Origin: CAYNFP01 sp964396655
Lineage (GTDB): Bacteria; Bacillota_I; Bacilli_A; RF39; UBA660
Assembly: GCA_964396655.1 (NCBI GenBank)
Contig: CAYNFP010000001.1
Coordinates: forward strand, 62,001-126,000
DNA: 64,000 nucleotides
Direction: 5' to 3'
A model generated the notes under the pieces. The model did no database searches and was not told where the DNA came from. It saw only the letters and a program-made list of their open reading frames with translations. Within the stretch, counting starts at the first letter, position 1. Every line of letters starts with the position of its first letter. Made by a program: the position numbers and the translations under genes. This document shows positions 1 to 7,627 of the stretch, in pieces.

Positions 1-1
1 A

Positions 2-508
2 AAAGTGGTAAAGAAAAATCTGGAAATAGTTAATTATGAAATAAGTATTTTTAAAAACTATAAAGAGAATAAAGATTATGATAATGCATTTTTAAATAAA
101 TTAGAAATTGAAGGTTATGAAATAAATTTTGATTCAAATACTTTTGAATATGAAATATATATTGAAAATGAAGGTAGACTTAATATAAATTATGAACAAG
201 CCAATGAAAACTCAGTAGTTAAAATAAGTGGTAATTCTAATTTTAAAATAGGTCAGAATATAGTGAAAATTACTGTTATTAGTAAAAATAAAACAAATAC
301 TAATGTATATGAAATAAAAGTTAATAAAGTTGCCAATGTATTTGAAGAATTTAGCAGTAGTGAAAAAGAAGATTTTAATTTATTTGGTAAAGATAAATTA
401 ACAAAAAAAGAAACAATTTTAATAATTATTTCTTTATCGGGTATAGTATTTCTTATAATATATACAGTATTTTATTTATTATTTATAAGAAAAAGGAAAA
501 AACATTAA
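2..508 (+). CDS. C-terminal part of a membrane-anchored surface protein with a cadherin-like domain (5' end outside window)
   Basis: The frame is open back to the window edge with no convincing ribosome site, so this is the 3' end of a longer gene. The visible part has a beta-sandwich pattern like the Cadherin-like domain of bacterial surface proteins: a LEIEGYEINF start, an FEYEIYI strand, a G-x-N-x-V-x-I segment and a final YEIKVNK strand (about residues 32-107). A charged linker, one hydrophobic helix (about 138-160) and an RKRKKH tail follow, which suggests an extracellular domain held by a C-terminal anchor. It converges on and overlaps the vanY-like gene by 4 bp. The family is inferred from pattern only; the role is unknown. 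Confidence 0.6.
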   Translation, partial: KVVKKNLEIVNYEISIFKNYKENKDYDNAFLNKLEIEGYEINFDSNTFEYEIYIENEGRLNINYEQANENSVVKISGNSNFKIGQNIVKITVISKNKTNTNVYEIKVNKVANVFEEFSSSEKEDFNLFGKDKLTKKETILIIISLSGIVFLIIYTVFYLLFIRKRKKH

Positions 509-1551
509 TAATTTAAATATTTAACTGCATATTCTTCGAAAGTAATATTTTCATTTTTTATTATAGTAGCGACATCTACTCCTACATATCTATAATGCCA
601 TGGTTCATAAGCATATCCAGTTATATTTTCTTTTCCTTCTGGGTATCTTTCTATGAAGCCATATTTATAAGCATTTTCTTTTAACCAGTCATATTCTTTA
701 TATTTTTCAAATCCATCAAGCATTCCTTTTACTGAGGATATATCTGCTGCTAAACCAGTTTCATGTTCTGAGTGCCTTTGTTTTGCAGAATATTTTAAAG
801 CATGTTCCATTCCGTTTTTAGTAACAGAGTTAGTAAAAAGCATATTTTGGTAAGATTTTGTCCTAAATCCAGAATTTAACCATAAGTCCATTCCTTCTTT
901 TCTAATATCGTTTATCATTTTTATTAAAGCATCATATGCAACTTTTCTCATTTGTCTTTTTGTAGAACTTGAAGTATAACTGTCATCAAAAGTTTCTAAA
1001 TCTTTTGGAGAATAGTTGTCTGGTAATTTGTTATATTTATTAACAAGAACTAATAAACTATCTGGGTTTTCAATTTCTTTTATATTTGTATAAAAATCAT
1101 TATCTAGTCCAATATTAACATATATTACTATCTTACTAGTGTCTAATGAAGAATTTGCTTTTATGTAATTAGCATATCTTAATAAATAATCATCTTTAAA
1201 ATCTTTACTATCAAATATATATGAAATATCATTTATATCTTCCGCTGTATAATTTTCTTCTAAAAGAGTATTTATTGATTTAATAAAATATTTGTTGTTT
1301 TTATAATTGATTTTCATATAATTATTTATATTTTCTTTTATAAAATCATCACTAGTTAAAGCAACATCTAATGTTTTATAATATGTATCATTTATATCAT
1401 TTTCTAGGTTCAATTTTTTTATTATTCCACTAGATATCTCACTATAACCCAATTTTATAAATTTATTATTATTATTAAAAATATCATCTTTAAAATAAAG
1501 TAAAGCACATACTCCAATAACTAAAATTATTCCTATTATAAAATTTTTCAT
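505..1551 (-). CDS. VanY-type D-alanyl-D-alanine carboxypeptidase (peptidase M15B)
   Basis: Zinc peptidase expected to trim D-Ala from peptidoglycan peptides at the outer membrane face. An N-terminal hydrophobic anchor (about residues 4-20) is followed by a long linker and the M15B catalytic domain. That domain contains SGFRT, the zinc and catalytic motif SEHETGLAADI (about 260-272), and EPWHYRYVG near the C-terminus, with the second His ligand. I place the start at the ATG at 1551, because the AGGTGA ribosome site overlaps the upstream GTG/ATG codons at 1560 and 1557 and lies at normal spacing from 1551. It diverges from dacF, another D-Ala carboxypeptidase, so this corner of the genome has two enzymes of different fold acting on the same bond. 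Confidence 0.85.
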   Translation of the reverse strand: MKNFIIGIILVIGVCALLYFKDDIFNNNNKFIKLGYSEISSGIIKKLNLENDINDTYYKTLDVALTSDDFIKENINNYMKINYKNNKYFIKSINTLLEENYTAEDINDISYIFDSKDFKDDYLLRYANYIKANSSLDTSKIVIYVNIGLDNDFYTNIKEIENPDSLLVLVNKYNKLPDNYSPKDLETFDDSYTSSSTKRQMRKVAYDALIKMINDIRKEGMDLWLNSGFRTKSYQNMLFTNSVTKNGMEHALKYSAKQRHSEHETGLAADISSVKGMLDGFEKYKEYDWLKENAYKYGFIERYPEGKENITGYAYEPWHYRYVGVDVATIIKNENITFEEYAVKYLNY

Positions 1552-1641
1552 ATTCATCACCTATAATTATTATACCATTGTTAAATATATTTAGAATAAA
1601 ATAGATAAAGTTTACATATTAAATTAAAAATTGAATTATCT

Positions 1642-1669
1642 GCATAATTAAAATTTTAATCTCATAATA
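1642..1669 (+). promoter_or_regulatory. Candidate forespore sigma (SigF/SigG-type) promoter of dacF
   Basis: GCATA at 1642-1646 and CATAATA at 1663-1669, 16 bp apart, fit the published SigG pattern (GMATR, then CATNMTA), and the -35 also fits SigF (GYWTA). It lies 16 bp ahead of dacF, which is a forespore gene in Bacillus. The sequence is AT-rich, so a chance match is possible. Confidence 0.4.
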
Positions 1670-1685
1670 TTTCTTAGGTGAAGTA

Positions 1686-2882
1686 ATGAAAAAAATAATA
1701 GTAGTTTTAATATCATTTTTTATATTTTTAGGCTCTTTTATTGCGGATGGAGTTCCTGTGAATGAAGAAGTTAATGAAGAGAATAAAACAGCAAATGCGG
1801 AATATGCTTCTGGTAGCAAAAGCGCTATATTAATGGAAGTAAGTACAAAAACAATACTTTATGAGAAAAATGCTCATGAAAAATTAGCTCCTGCATCTAT
1901 GACAAAAATAATGACTATGTTGCTTGCTATGGAAGCAATTGAAAGTGGCAAAATAAAATTAAGCGATAAAGTTTTAATAAGTAAAAATGCAGCTGGAATG
2001 GGAGGTACTCAAATATTTGTAGAAGCAAATACTGAAGTAAAAGTAGAAGATTTATTAAAAGGTATAGGAATAGCATCAGCTAATGATGCAGCAGTTGCTT
2101 TAGCTGAAAAAATAGGTGGAACTGAAGATAACTTTATTGATATGATGAACAAAAGAGCAAAAGAACTAGGAGCAGTTGATACAAATTTTAAAAATCCTCA
2201 TGGATTAGATGAAGTAAATCATTACACCACAGCTTATGATTTAGCCTTAGTAGCAACAGAATTAGTTAAACACAAAGATATTTTAAAAATAACAAGTACT
2301 TATGAAGAATATATTAATGTAAGTGGTGAAAATCACTGGTTGGTTAATACAAACTCGTTAGTTAGATTTTATCAAGGAATGGATGGATTAAAAACCGGAT
2401 ATACTGATCAAGCTAAATATTGTTTAACTTCAACTATGAAAAAAAATAATATGAGACTTGTTGGGGTTGTAATGGGTTCAGATACTAAAGAAGCAAGAAA
2501 TACTGATACGATAAATATGATGGAATATGGTTTTGGAATGTATAATACAAAAACCATTATTAAATCTAATAAAAAATTAGGAACAATATATATAAATAAT
2601 AGTAGAAATAGAGATGTATCATATTATGCGGAAAATGATGTTAATATATTAATTGATGTTAATACTAAAGATGTAGATTATAAGACAGAAAAAGAATTAT
2701 ATAATAATGTAAAATCTCCTTTAAAAAAAGGAGATGTAGTTGGAGAATTAATTCTTACTTATAATAAAAAAGAATATAAATATAATTTAGTAGTTAAAGA
2801 GAATATTAAAAAAGCAGGATTCATTAGAATGTTATATAATAATTTTAAAGATTTAATAAGTGGTAAAGTTGGCTTAATTTAA
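1686..2882 (+). CDS. dacF: D-alanyl-D-alanine carboxypeptidase, DacF/PBP5 type
   Basis: Serine penicillin-binding protein that removes the terminal D-Ala from peptidoglycan stem peptides. A signal peptide (about residues 1-20) precedes the three active-site motifs of peptidase S11: SMTK at 71-74, SAN at 131-133 and KTG at 236-238. A C-terminal beta-rich PBP5 domain follows, and 398 residues is normal for the family. The ribosome site is AGGTGA at 1676. In Bacillus and Clostridium dacF lies directly before spoIIAA, and the same order is seen here with one extra gene between, so a role in forespore cortex modification is likely. A forespore-type promoter match lies just upstream. Confidence 0.9.
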   Translation: MKKIIVVLISFFIFLGSFIADGVPVNEEVNEENKTANAEYASGSKSAILMEVSTKTILYEKNAHEKLAPASMTKIMTMLLAMEAIESGKIKLSDKVLISKNAAGMGGTQIFVEANTEVKVEDLLKGIGIASANDAAVALAEKIGGTEDNFIDMMNKRAKELGAVDTNFKNPHGLDEVNHYTTAYDLALVATELVKHKDILKITSTYEEYINVSGENHWLVNTNSLVRFYQGMDGLKTGYTDQAKYCLTSTMKKNNMRLVGVVMGSDTKEARNTDTINMMEYGFGMYNTKTIIKSNKKLGTIYINNSRNRDVSYYAENDVNILIDVNTKDVDYKTEKELYNNVKSPLKKGDVVGELILTYNKKEYKYNLVVKENIKKAGFIRMLYNNFKDLISGKVGLI

Positions 2883-2934
2883 AAAAAGAGTTTGTAAAAA
2901 TACCTCCGTATAATAAAAATAGAGGAGGAGAAAG

Positions 2935-3972
2935 ATGAAAAAAGTAATAATTTTAATATTATTTACTTTTTTATTTGTACCTAATATACATTCACAAACT
3001 TTAACTAATGATTTACCTTTAAATAGAAATATAATTATTAGTAAAGTTGAGGAAAGATATAGATGGTATAAACTTAAGAAAGTAAATGAGCATTATGAAA
3101 ATAGTGTTGAACATAATTGCGAATATTTTGAAGATGTTAATAGTGACTTTAATGATTGGAGTTTAATAAAACCAGAAGAAAAAAACAATAGAATTATTGA
3201 AGAAAAAATAGTTAATGTCGATTTATCTAATAAAACATATAATACCATAATGTTAGATGATTTCATTGTTGAATTTTTAGAAGTAAAAGAAATAGTTCTA
3301 ACAAATGTTAGTGGAGTTAAAATACCTTTTACTTTATCAGAATGCATTAATTGTAATAAAAGTGAAGCTGAAAATTTATTATTAAATAAAGATTCTAAAG
3401 TTATATTGAAATTAGATAATAATTATAGTGAAACAATTCAAATAGAAATTAGGTTTGAAAAAGATAATAATATATTATTTTGGAAATCAACTTTATTATT
3501 GGATAAATATCCAGTTAGATCTTTAGGAGTTACTACTTTAGGTAAAATGGGTAAAGTATGTTCTACAAATTACTGCAGTTATAAAGCTTATGCTGGACTT
3601 ATTTGGGAAGAATATAGTTCATATGAAGAGAAGTATTATAGATATAAAGATACTTTTGTTAATTGTTATTATTATGAAAAAGAATATAAAAACGGATATT
3701 TTTCAAATTATGATGGTTATATTAAAGATGAAAATACTAAAATGTATTTTTATGAATATAAATTAAATAATAACAATATTATTTATAAGGATAAGATTAA
3801 AGAAGAAAAATATACTGAAGATAACAGCACTATCGCAATAAATTATGGAAGTAAAACAAATACTGAAGATTATTCTATTATTCCTGTTTTTATTATCGCT
3901 TTGGGTGGAATATTAATACTTCTTATACTTATATGTAGAAAAATAAGATTAAATTTAAAAAATGGTCGATAG
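2935..3972 (+). CDS. Unknown exported membrane protein inside the spoIIA locus
   Basis: I do not recognise this family. The 345-residue protein has a clear signal peptide (residues 1-20), a roughly 285-residue Tyr-, Asn- and Lys-rich external part with two Cys pairs (CINC near 137, CSTNYC near 208), one transmembrane helix near 315-333 and a basic tail. It sits between dacF and spoIIAA, where no gene is expected in the classical operon, so involvement in sporulation is plausible but unproved. The ribosome site GAGGAGG is perfect. A CCTCC 27 nt before it could pair with it. The 3' end runs close to a Spo0A-box match that probably serves spoIIAA. Confidence 0.75.
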   Translation: MKKVIILILFTFLFVPNIHSQTLTNDLPLNRNIIISKVEERYRWYKLKKVNEHYENSVEHNCEYFEDVNSDFNDWSLIKPEEKNNRIIEEKIVNVDLSNKTYNTIMLDDFIVEFLEVKEIVLTNVSGVKIPFTLSECINCNKSEAENLLLNKDSKVILKLDNNYSETIQIEIRFEKDNNILFWKSTLLLDKYPVRSLGVTTLGKMGKVCSTNYCSYKAYAGLIWEEYSSYEEKYYRYKDTFVNCYYYEKEYKNGYFSNYDGYIKDENTKMYFYEYKLNNNNIIYKDKIKEEKYTEDNSTIAINYGSKTNTEDYSIIPVFIIALGGILILLILICRKIRLNLKNGR

Positions 3973-3987
3973 AATTATTATTCTAGT

Positions 3988-3996
3988 TTTGTCGAA
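3988..3996 (+). promoter_or_regulatory. Spo0A box upstream of spoIIAA
   Basis: TTTGTCGAA is an exact match to the 0A box consensus TTTGTCRAA. It ends 51 bp before the spoIIAA start. A weaker half-like match (ATGGTCGAT, 3962-3970) lies at the end of the preceding gene. In Bacillus the spoIIA operon is directly activated by phosphorylated Spo0A, so the position fits. A SigH-like GAAT at 3994 overlaps it, but I could not fix the -35. Confidence 0.5.
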
Positions 3997-4047
3997 TGTG
4001 TATAAAACAAAGAAAAAATAATCTAAACTTATTAGGCAGGTGAATAT

Positions 4048-4389
4048 ATGTTTAAAACAAATATGGAATTTAAAAAAGGAGTTTTATTTGTGAGAATAGA
4101 AGGAGAATTAAACAAAACTAACACTATTGATTTAAGAAAGTCAATTATACCAATATTATTAAAAAATGGTTTTAGGTATGTAGTCTTAAATTTGAATGAT
4201 ATTGATTACCTAGATAATTATGGAATTGAATTAATAGAGGAAATAAATGATATAGTTGTTAGATTTAATGGTAAAACAACTTTGATAAAAAATAAAAAGA
4301 TAGATAAGATTCTAAAAGGAACTTTAATAGAAAATATATTATATAAAGTTAAAAATGAAGAATCTGCTTTAGGAGTGTTTGAGTTATGA
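4048..4389 (+). CDS. spoIIAA: SpoIIAA-like STAS-domain protein lacking the phosphorylatable serine
   Basis: STAS-domain protein of 113 residues, the usual SpoIIAA length, directly upstream of and overlapping sigF by ATGA. The fold signature is clear: LFVRIEGELNK at the start, then VVLNLNDIDYLDNYG. SpoIIAA normally carries M-D-S-S-G here, and its second Ser (Ser58 in Bacillus subtilis) is phosphorylated by the kinase SpoIIAB. This protein reads D56-N57-Y58-G59, so neither serine is present. No spoIIAB gene lies between this gene and sigF or anywhere else in the window. The normal partner-switching cycle therefore cannot work as described for Bacillus, unless Tyr58 or another residue substitutes. 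The identity rests on fold and gene order. Confidence 0.8.
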   Translation: MFKTNMEFKKGVLFVRIEGELNKTNTIDLRKSIIPILLKNGFRYVVLNLNDIDYLDNYGIELIEEINDIVVRFNGKTTLIKNKKIDKILKGTLIENILYKVKNEESALGVFEL

Positions 4390-5042
4390 ATAAAGAAATA
4401 TATCAAATAATAGAAGAAAATAAAAAATTAATATATAAAATTGCTTCTTTTTATAGTAATTATTCAAATATTGATGATTTATTTCAAGTTGGTTGTATTG
4501 GATTAATAAATGCATATAGAAATTATAAAAAAGAATTTAATACAAAATTTTCTACATATGCATATTCTTATATATTAGGGGAAATAACAGCTTATTTAAG
4601 AAGTGACAGATTAGTAAAAGTAATTAGTGAGAATGCAAAAATATATAAATTATATGAAAAGGCAAGAGATTATCTAATAAGTTACAATGGATGTGAACCA
4701 ACATTTTCTGAAATTGCTCATTTTATGAATATTGATGAAATTGAATTATATAACGCTATTAGTAATAATTACCCAATAGAAAGTTTTGACAAAGAAATTG
4801 GAGAAGATTTAATATTACAAGATGTAATTGGGATAGATAATAGGGAAGAAATTGAAAGAGATTTAGATTTAAAAAAAGAACTTGATAAATTAACCGCTAG
4901 AGAAAGAGAATTAATAAGATATAGATATTATAATGATTATACACAAAGTGAAACAGCTGAGTTAATGGGAATTTCTCAAGTGCAGGTTTCAAGAGAAGAA
5001 AGTAAGATATTGTCAAGGATGAAAAGTAAAATGGCTATTTAG
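4386..5042 (+). CDS. sigF: Forespore sigma factor SigF
   Basis: Sigma-70 family factor of the SigF/SigG/SigB class that directs early forespore transcription. Region 2 is seen as DDLFQVGCIGLINAYRNY and FSTYAYSYILGEI (residues about 30-72), region 3 around 90-125, and the region 4 helix-turn-helix near the end as YTQSETAELMGISQVQVSREE. The SQVQVSR signature is shared by SigF, SigG and SigB. It has 218 residues against about 255 in Bacillus, mostly from a shorter N-terminus. Position after spoIIAA and before spoVAC-D-E makes SigF more likely than SigG. Its usual anti-sigma SpoIIAB is not encoded here. Confidence 0.85.
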   Translation: MNKEIYQIIEENKKLIYKIASFYSNYSNIDDLFQVGCIGLINAYRNYKKEFNTKFSTYAYSYILGEITAYLRSDRLVKVISENAKIYKLYEKARDYLISYNGCEPTFSEIAHFMNIDEIELYNAISNNYPIESFDKEIGEDLILQDVIGIDNREEIERDLDLKKELDKLTARERELIRYRYYNDYTQSETAELMGISQVQVSREESKILSRMKSKMAI

Positions 5043-5050
5043 CCATTTTT
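5031..5050 (+). terminator. Hairpin terminator overlapping the sigF stop codon
   Basis: ATGGCT (5031-5036) pairs with AGCCAT (5041-5046) across a 4-nt loop and runs into TTTT. The sigF stop codon lies in the hairpin. It would separate sigF from the spoVA genes or attenuate read-through into them. Confidence 0.55.
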
Positions 5051-5054
5051 ATGT

Positions 5055-5083
5055 GTATTAAAATATTTTTATAATCCATAATA
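5055..5083 (+). promoter_or_regulatory. Candidate forespore promoter for spoVAC-D-E
   Basis: CATAATA at 5077-5083 fits the SigG -10 pattern CATNMTA exactly. GTATT at 5055-5059 is a near match to the -35 at 17-bp spacing. spoVA operons are SigG-controlled in Bacillus. It lies directly after the sigF terminator hairpin. Confidence 0.35.
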
Positions 5084-5098
5084 AAAATGGGTGATAAT

Positions 5099-5533
5099 GT
5101 GAATCAAGAAGAGTACAAAGAGTTAGTTAAAAAACATACATATAAAGAAAACCCATTAATAAACTTATTTAAAGCTTTTATTTTTGGTGGATTAATGGGA
5201 ATAATAGGTCAAGGAATAACAGATTTTTTTTATAAGTATTTAGAATTCTCAATTCAAGATTCTTATATGTTTACAATGGTTGTTTTAGTTATAATTGCTG
5301 CCATATTAACTGGATTGGGTTTTTTTGACAAAGTGGTTGCTTATGCAAGGTGTGGTTTAATTGTTCCAACCACTGGTTTTGCTCATGCTATGACAAGTGC
5401 GGCTATGGATTATAAACAAGAAGGATTTGTAAAAGGAATTGGAGCAAATTTTTTTAAATTAACCGGAAGTATCATTCTTTTTGGAATTGTTATAAGCTTT
5501 TTTGTGGCTTTATTAAAGGTGGTAATAGGATGA
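5099..5533 (+). CDS. spoVAC: Stage V sporulation protein AC (dipicolinate channel subunit)
   Basis: Membrane protein of the SpoVA channel that moves Ca-dipicolinate into the developing spore and releases it at germination. Several hydrophobic segments are visible (about residues 27-45, 60-80, 110-140), with the family motif CGLIVPTTGFAHAMTSAAMDYK near the middle. I choose the GTG at 5099: GGGTGA at 5090-5095 is at the right spacing from it, while the ATG at 5087 overlaps that ribosome site and has none of its own. It overlaps spoVAD by 4 bp, so the three spoVA genes are translationally coupled. The set is reduced to C, D and E, the conserved core in many spore formers. Confidence 0.9.
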   Translation: MNQEEYKELVKKHTYKENPLINLFKAFIFGGLMGIIGQGITDFFYKYLEFSIQDSYMFTMVVLVIIAAILTGLGFFDKVVAYARCGLIVPTTGFAHAMTSAAMDYKQEGFVKGIGANFFKLTGSIILFGIVISFFVALLKVVIG

Positions 5534-6507
5534 GAACTATTAAATTTAAGAATGTATACATAAATGACAACTTTACATTGCTTGCCAGTTTAGAAAATAA
5601 ACCCACTATAGAAAATAAGGTTGATATTGCAATACATGATTATTATATGGATATGAAAACTGTTGAAGAAGGAGAAATTGAGTATCAAAAAACAGTTTTA
5701 AAAAGATTATTAGAGAAAAACAAATTATTAGAGGAAGACATAGACTTATTAATAGGGGGAGATTTACAAAATCAATTATTTGCTTCAAACCACAATGCCT
5801 CTAATTTTAACATTCCATTTTTGGGTGTTTATAGTGCTTGTGCTAATTTTGCTGAGTCCTTGATAATAGCTGCCACTATGGTAGAAGGTAAATTTGCAAA
5901 AAACTCTATTGTATTAACGTCTTCAAATAATTTGGCTACTGAAAAACAATTTAGATTTCCTATAGAATATGGATGTCTTAGAAAAAAATCAAATTCATTT
6001 ACTACAAGTGGAGCGGTAGCAGCATTATTAAGTCAAAACAAATCAAAATTTAAAATAGAATCCGCTAGTATTGGAAAAGTAATTGAAATGGGTCATGTTG
6101 ATTCAAATGATATGGGAGCATGTATGGCTCCTGGAGTTGCAGAAGTTATATATGAACATTTAAAAGAAATTGATAGGAAACCTGATTACTATGATATTAT
6201 TTTAACTGGAGACTTAGGGATATATGGAATACTTATGTTAAAAGAGTATATGCTTAAAAAATATAAAATAAATTTAAAAAATATTAATGATGCGGGAGTA
6301 ATTTTATATAACACAAAAATTGGTTCAATGTTTGCTGGAGGTTCTGGCCCTGCTTGTGGTCCATTAGTATTGTTTTCAGATGTTATTAAAAAATATAAAA
6401 AAATATTGTTTGTAGCAAGTGGATCTTTACACTCAATTGTAAGCACTAATTTAAAAAAACCAATGCCAGGAATTGGACATGCTATAAGTTTGGAGGTATT
6501 AAAATGA
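5530..6507 (+). CDS. spoVAD: Stage V sporulation protein AD (dipicolinate-binding)
   Basis: Thiolase-fold, soluble subunit of the SpoVA complex that binds dipicolinic acid. Family motifs are GGDLQNQLFASN, the segment FLGVYSACANFAESL where thiolases carry the active-site Cys, and GSGPACGP towards the end. The length of 325 residues is normal. It overlaps spoVAC and spoVAE by 4 bp each. The ribosome site AAAGGTGG lies within the spoVAC 3' end. Confidence 0.93.
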   Translation: MRTIKFKNVYINDNFTLLASLENKPTIENKVDIAIHDYYMDMKTVEEGEIEYQKTVLKRLLEKNKLLEEDIDLLIGGDLQNQLFASNHNASNFNIPFLGVYSACANFAESLIIAATMVEGKFAKNSIVLTSSNNLATEKQFRFPIEYGCLRKKSNSFTTSGAVAALLSQNKSKFKIESASIGKVIEMGHVDSNDMGACMAPGVAEVIYEHLKEIDRKPDYYDIILTGDLGIYGILMLKEYMLKKYKINLKNINDAGVILYNTKIGSMFAGGSGPACGPLVLFSDVIKKYKKILFVASGSLHSIVSTNLKKPMPGIGHAISLEVLK

Positions 6508-6854
6508 TTTATCTAAAAGCATTTATATTTTGTGGTCTTGTTTGTTTGATAGGAGAATTAATATTAGAAAATTCTAAATTAACTCCCGGTCATTTAAATA
6601 CTATATTAGTTATAGTTGGAGCTATTTTAGCAGGATTTGGATTATATGATAAATTTGTAATCTGGGCAGGTGCTGGAGCAACAGTCCCTATTACTAATTT
6701 TGGTAATTTATTAGTTAATGGAGCTTTAGAGGGATATGCTGTAGATGGATTTATTGGATTGTTAAAAGGATTATTAGTTAGTGTCTCGGCAGGTTTATCC
6801 GTAACAATAATAATTTCTTTTATAGTAGCCTTAATTTTTAAACCTAAAAACTAA
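6504..6854 (+). CDS. spoVAE: Stage V sporulation protein AE (SpoVAEb type)
   Basis: Small integral membrane subunit (116 residues) of the spore dipicolinate channel. It has four hydrophobic segments and the typical VWAGAGATVPITNFGN motif in the middle (about residues 52-68), which resembles the corresponding loop of SpoVAC. It is the last gene of the spoVAC-D-E unit and is followed by a strong terminator that includes its stop codon. Confidence 0.92.
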   Translation: MIYLKAFIFCGLVCLIGELILENSKLTPGHLNTILVIVGAILAGFGLYDKFVIWAGAGATVPITNFGNLLVNGALEGYAVDGFIGLLKGLLVSVSAGLSVTIIISFIVALIFKPKN

Positions 6855-6879
6855 AAAGTGACATTTTAGTTTTTTTTTG
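6848..6879 (+). terminator. Rho-independent terminator after spoVAE
   Basis: AAACTAAAA (6848-6856) pairs with TTTTAGTTT (6864-6872), followed by a T run to 6878. It overlaps the spoVAE stop codon and precedes scpA. Confidence 0.75.
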
Positions 6880-6909
6880 ATAATATTAATAAAGAGTGGA
6901 GTTGTAATT

Positions 6910-7626
6910 ATGCATAAATTCTTAATTAATGATTTTGAAGGACCTCTAGATTTATTATTACATTTAATAAAACAATCTAAAATGGATATTTATGATATAA
7001 ATATAGTTGAAATAACTGGTCAATATGTTGATTTTATAAAATCAATGGAAGAAATGAACTTGGATATTGCAAGTGAATATTTAGTAATGGCAGCTGAACT
7101 TATTGAAATGAAAAGTAGACATTTAATTCCTAACAAAGAAGAATCAAATGAAGATGAATTTGTTGAGAATTCAGAAGAAGAATTAAAAAGGAAAATATTA
7201 GAATATAAAGCCTACAAAGATAGTGTAGACAAATTTAAAGATTTAGAGAATACAAGACACGAAGTATATACAAAAAGTCCAGAAAGAATATCTGAATTTT
7301 CTGATAAAAAGTTAGTAAATCAAGATAATGTTAGTATTTTTGATTTATTAAAAGCATTAGAAAATGTTATGGAAAGAGTCGAGTATTCAAAACCAATGAC
7401 ATCTAAAGTAACTAGAAAAGAACTTTCAGTAAGAGAGAGAATTACAGAAATAAGAACTTTTTTAATAAAAAATAAAAAAGTAAAATTTGAAGAATTATTT
7501 GAAGAAGTTAATAGAGAATTTATTATAGTAACATTTTTATCTATATTAACAATGGCAAATGACAATGAAATAAAACTTACTCAATATAATAATTTTGGGG
7601 AAATATATTTAGAAAGAGTTGATTAG
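6910..7626 (+). CDS. scpA: Segregation and condensation protein A
   Basis: Kleisin subunit of the SMC-ScpAB complex that organises and separates chromosomes. The N-terminus has the diagnostic FEGPLDLLLHLIKQSKMDIYDI and the central SEYLVMAAELIEMKSRHLIP; the C-terminal winged helix (about residues 165-238) binds the SMC head. I start at the ATG at 6910, with GAGTGGAG before it; the upstream in-frame codon at 6877 falls in the spoVAE terminator. scpB follows after one nucleotide, as in most Bacillota. Confidence 0.95.
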   Translation: MHKFLINDFEGPLDLLLHLIKQSKMDIYDINIVEITGQYVDFIKSMEEMNLDIASEYLVMAAELIEMKSRHLIPNKEESNEDEFVENSEEELKRKILEYKAYKDSVDKFKDLENTRHEVYTKSPERISEFSDKKLVNQDNVSIFDLLKALENVMERVEYSKPMTSKVTRKELSVRERITEIRTFLIKNKKVKFEELFEEVNREFIIVTFLSILTMANDNEIKLTQYNNFGEIYLERVD

Positions 7627-7627
7627 T

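Noticed and set aside
1619..1819. Minus-strand frame over the dacF start
   Set aside because: Antisense to the dacF signal peptide, without ribosome site or protein-like composition.
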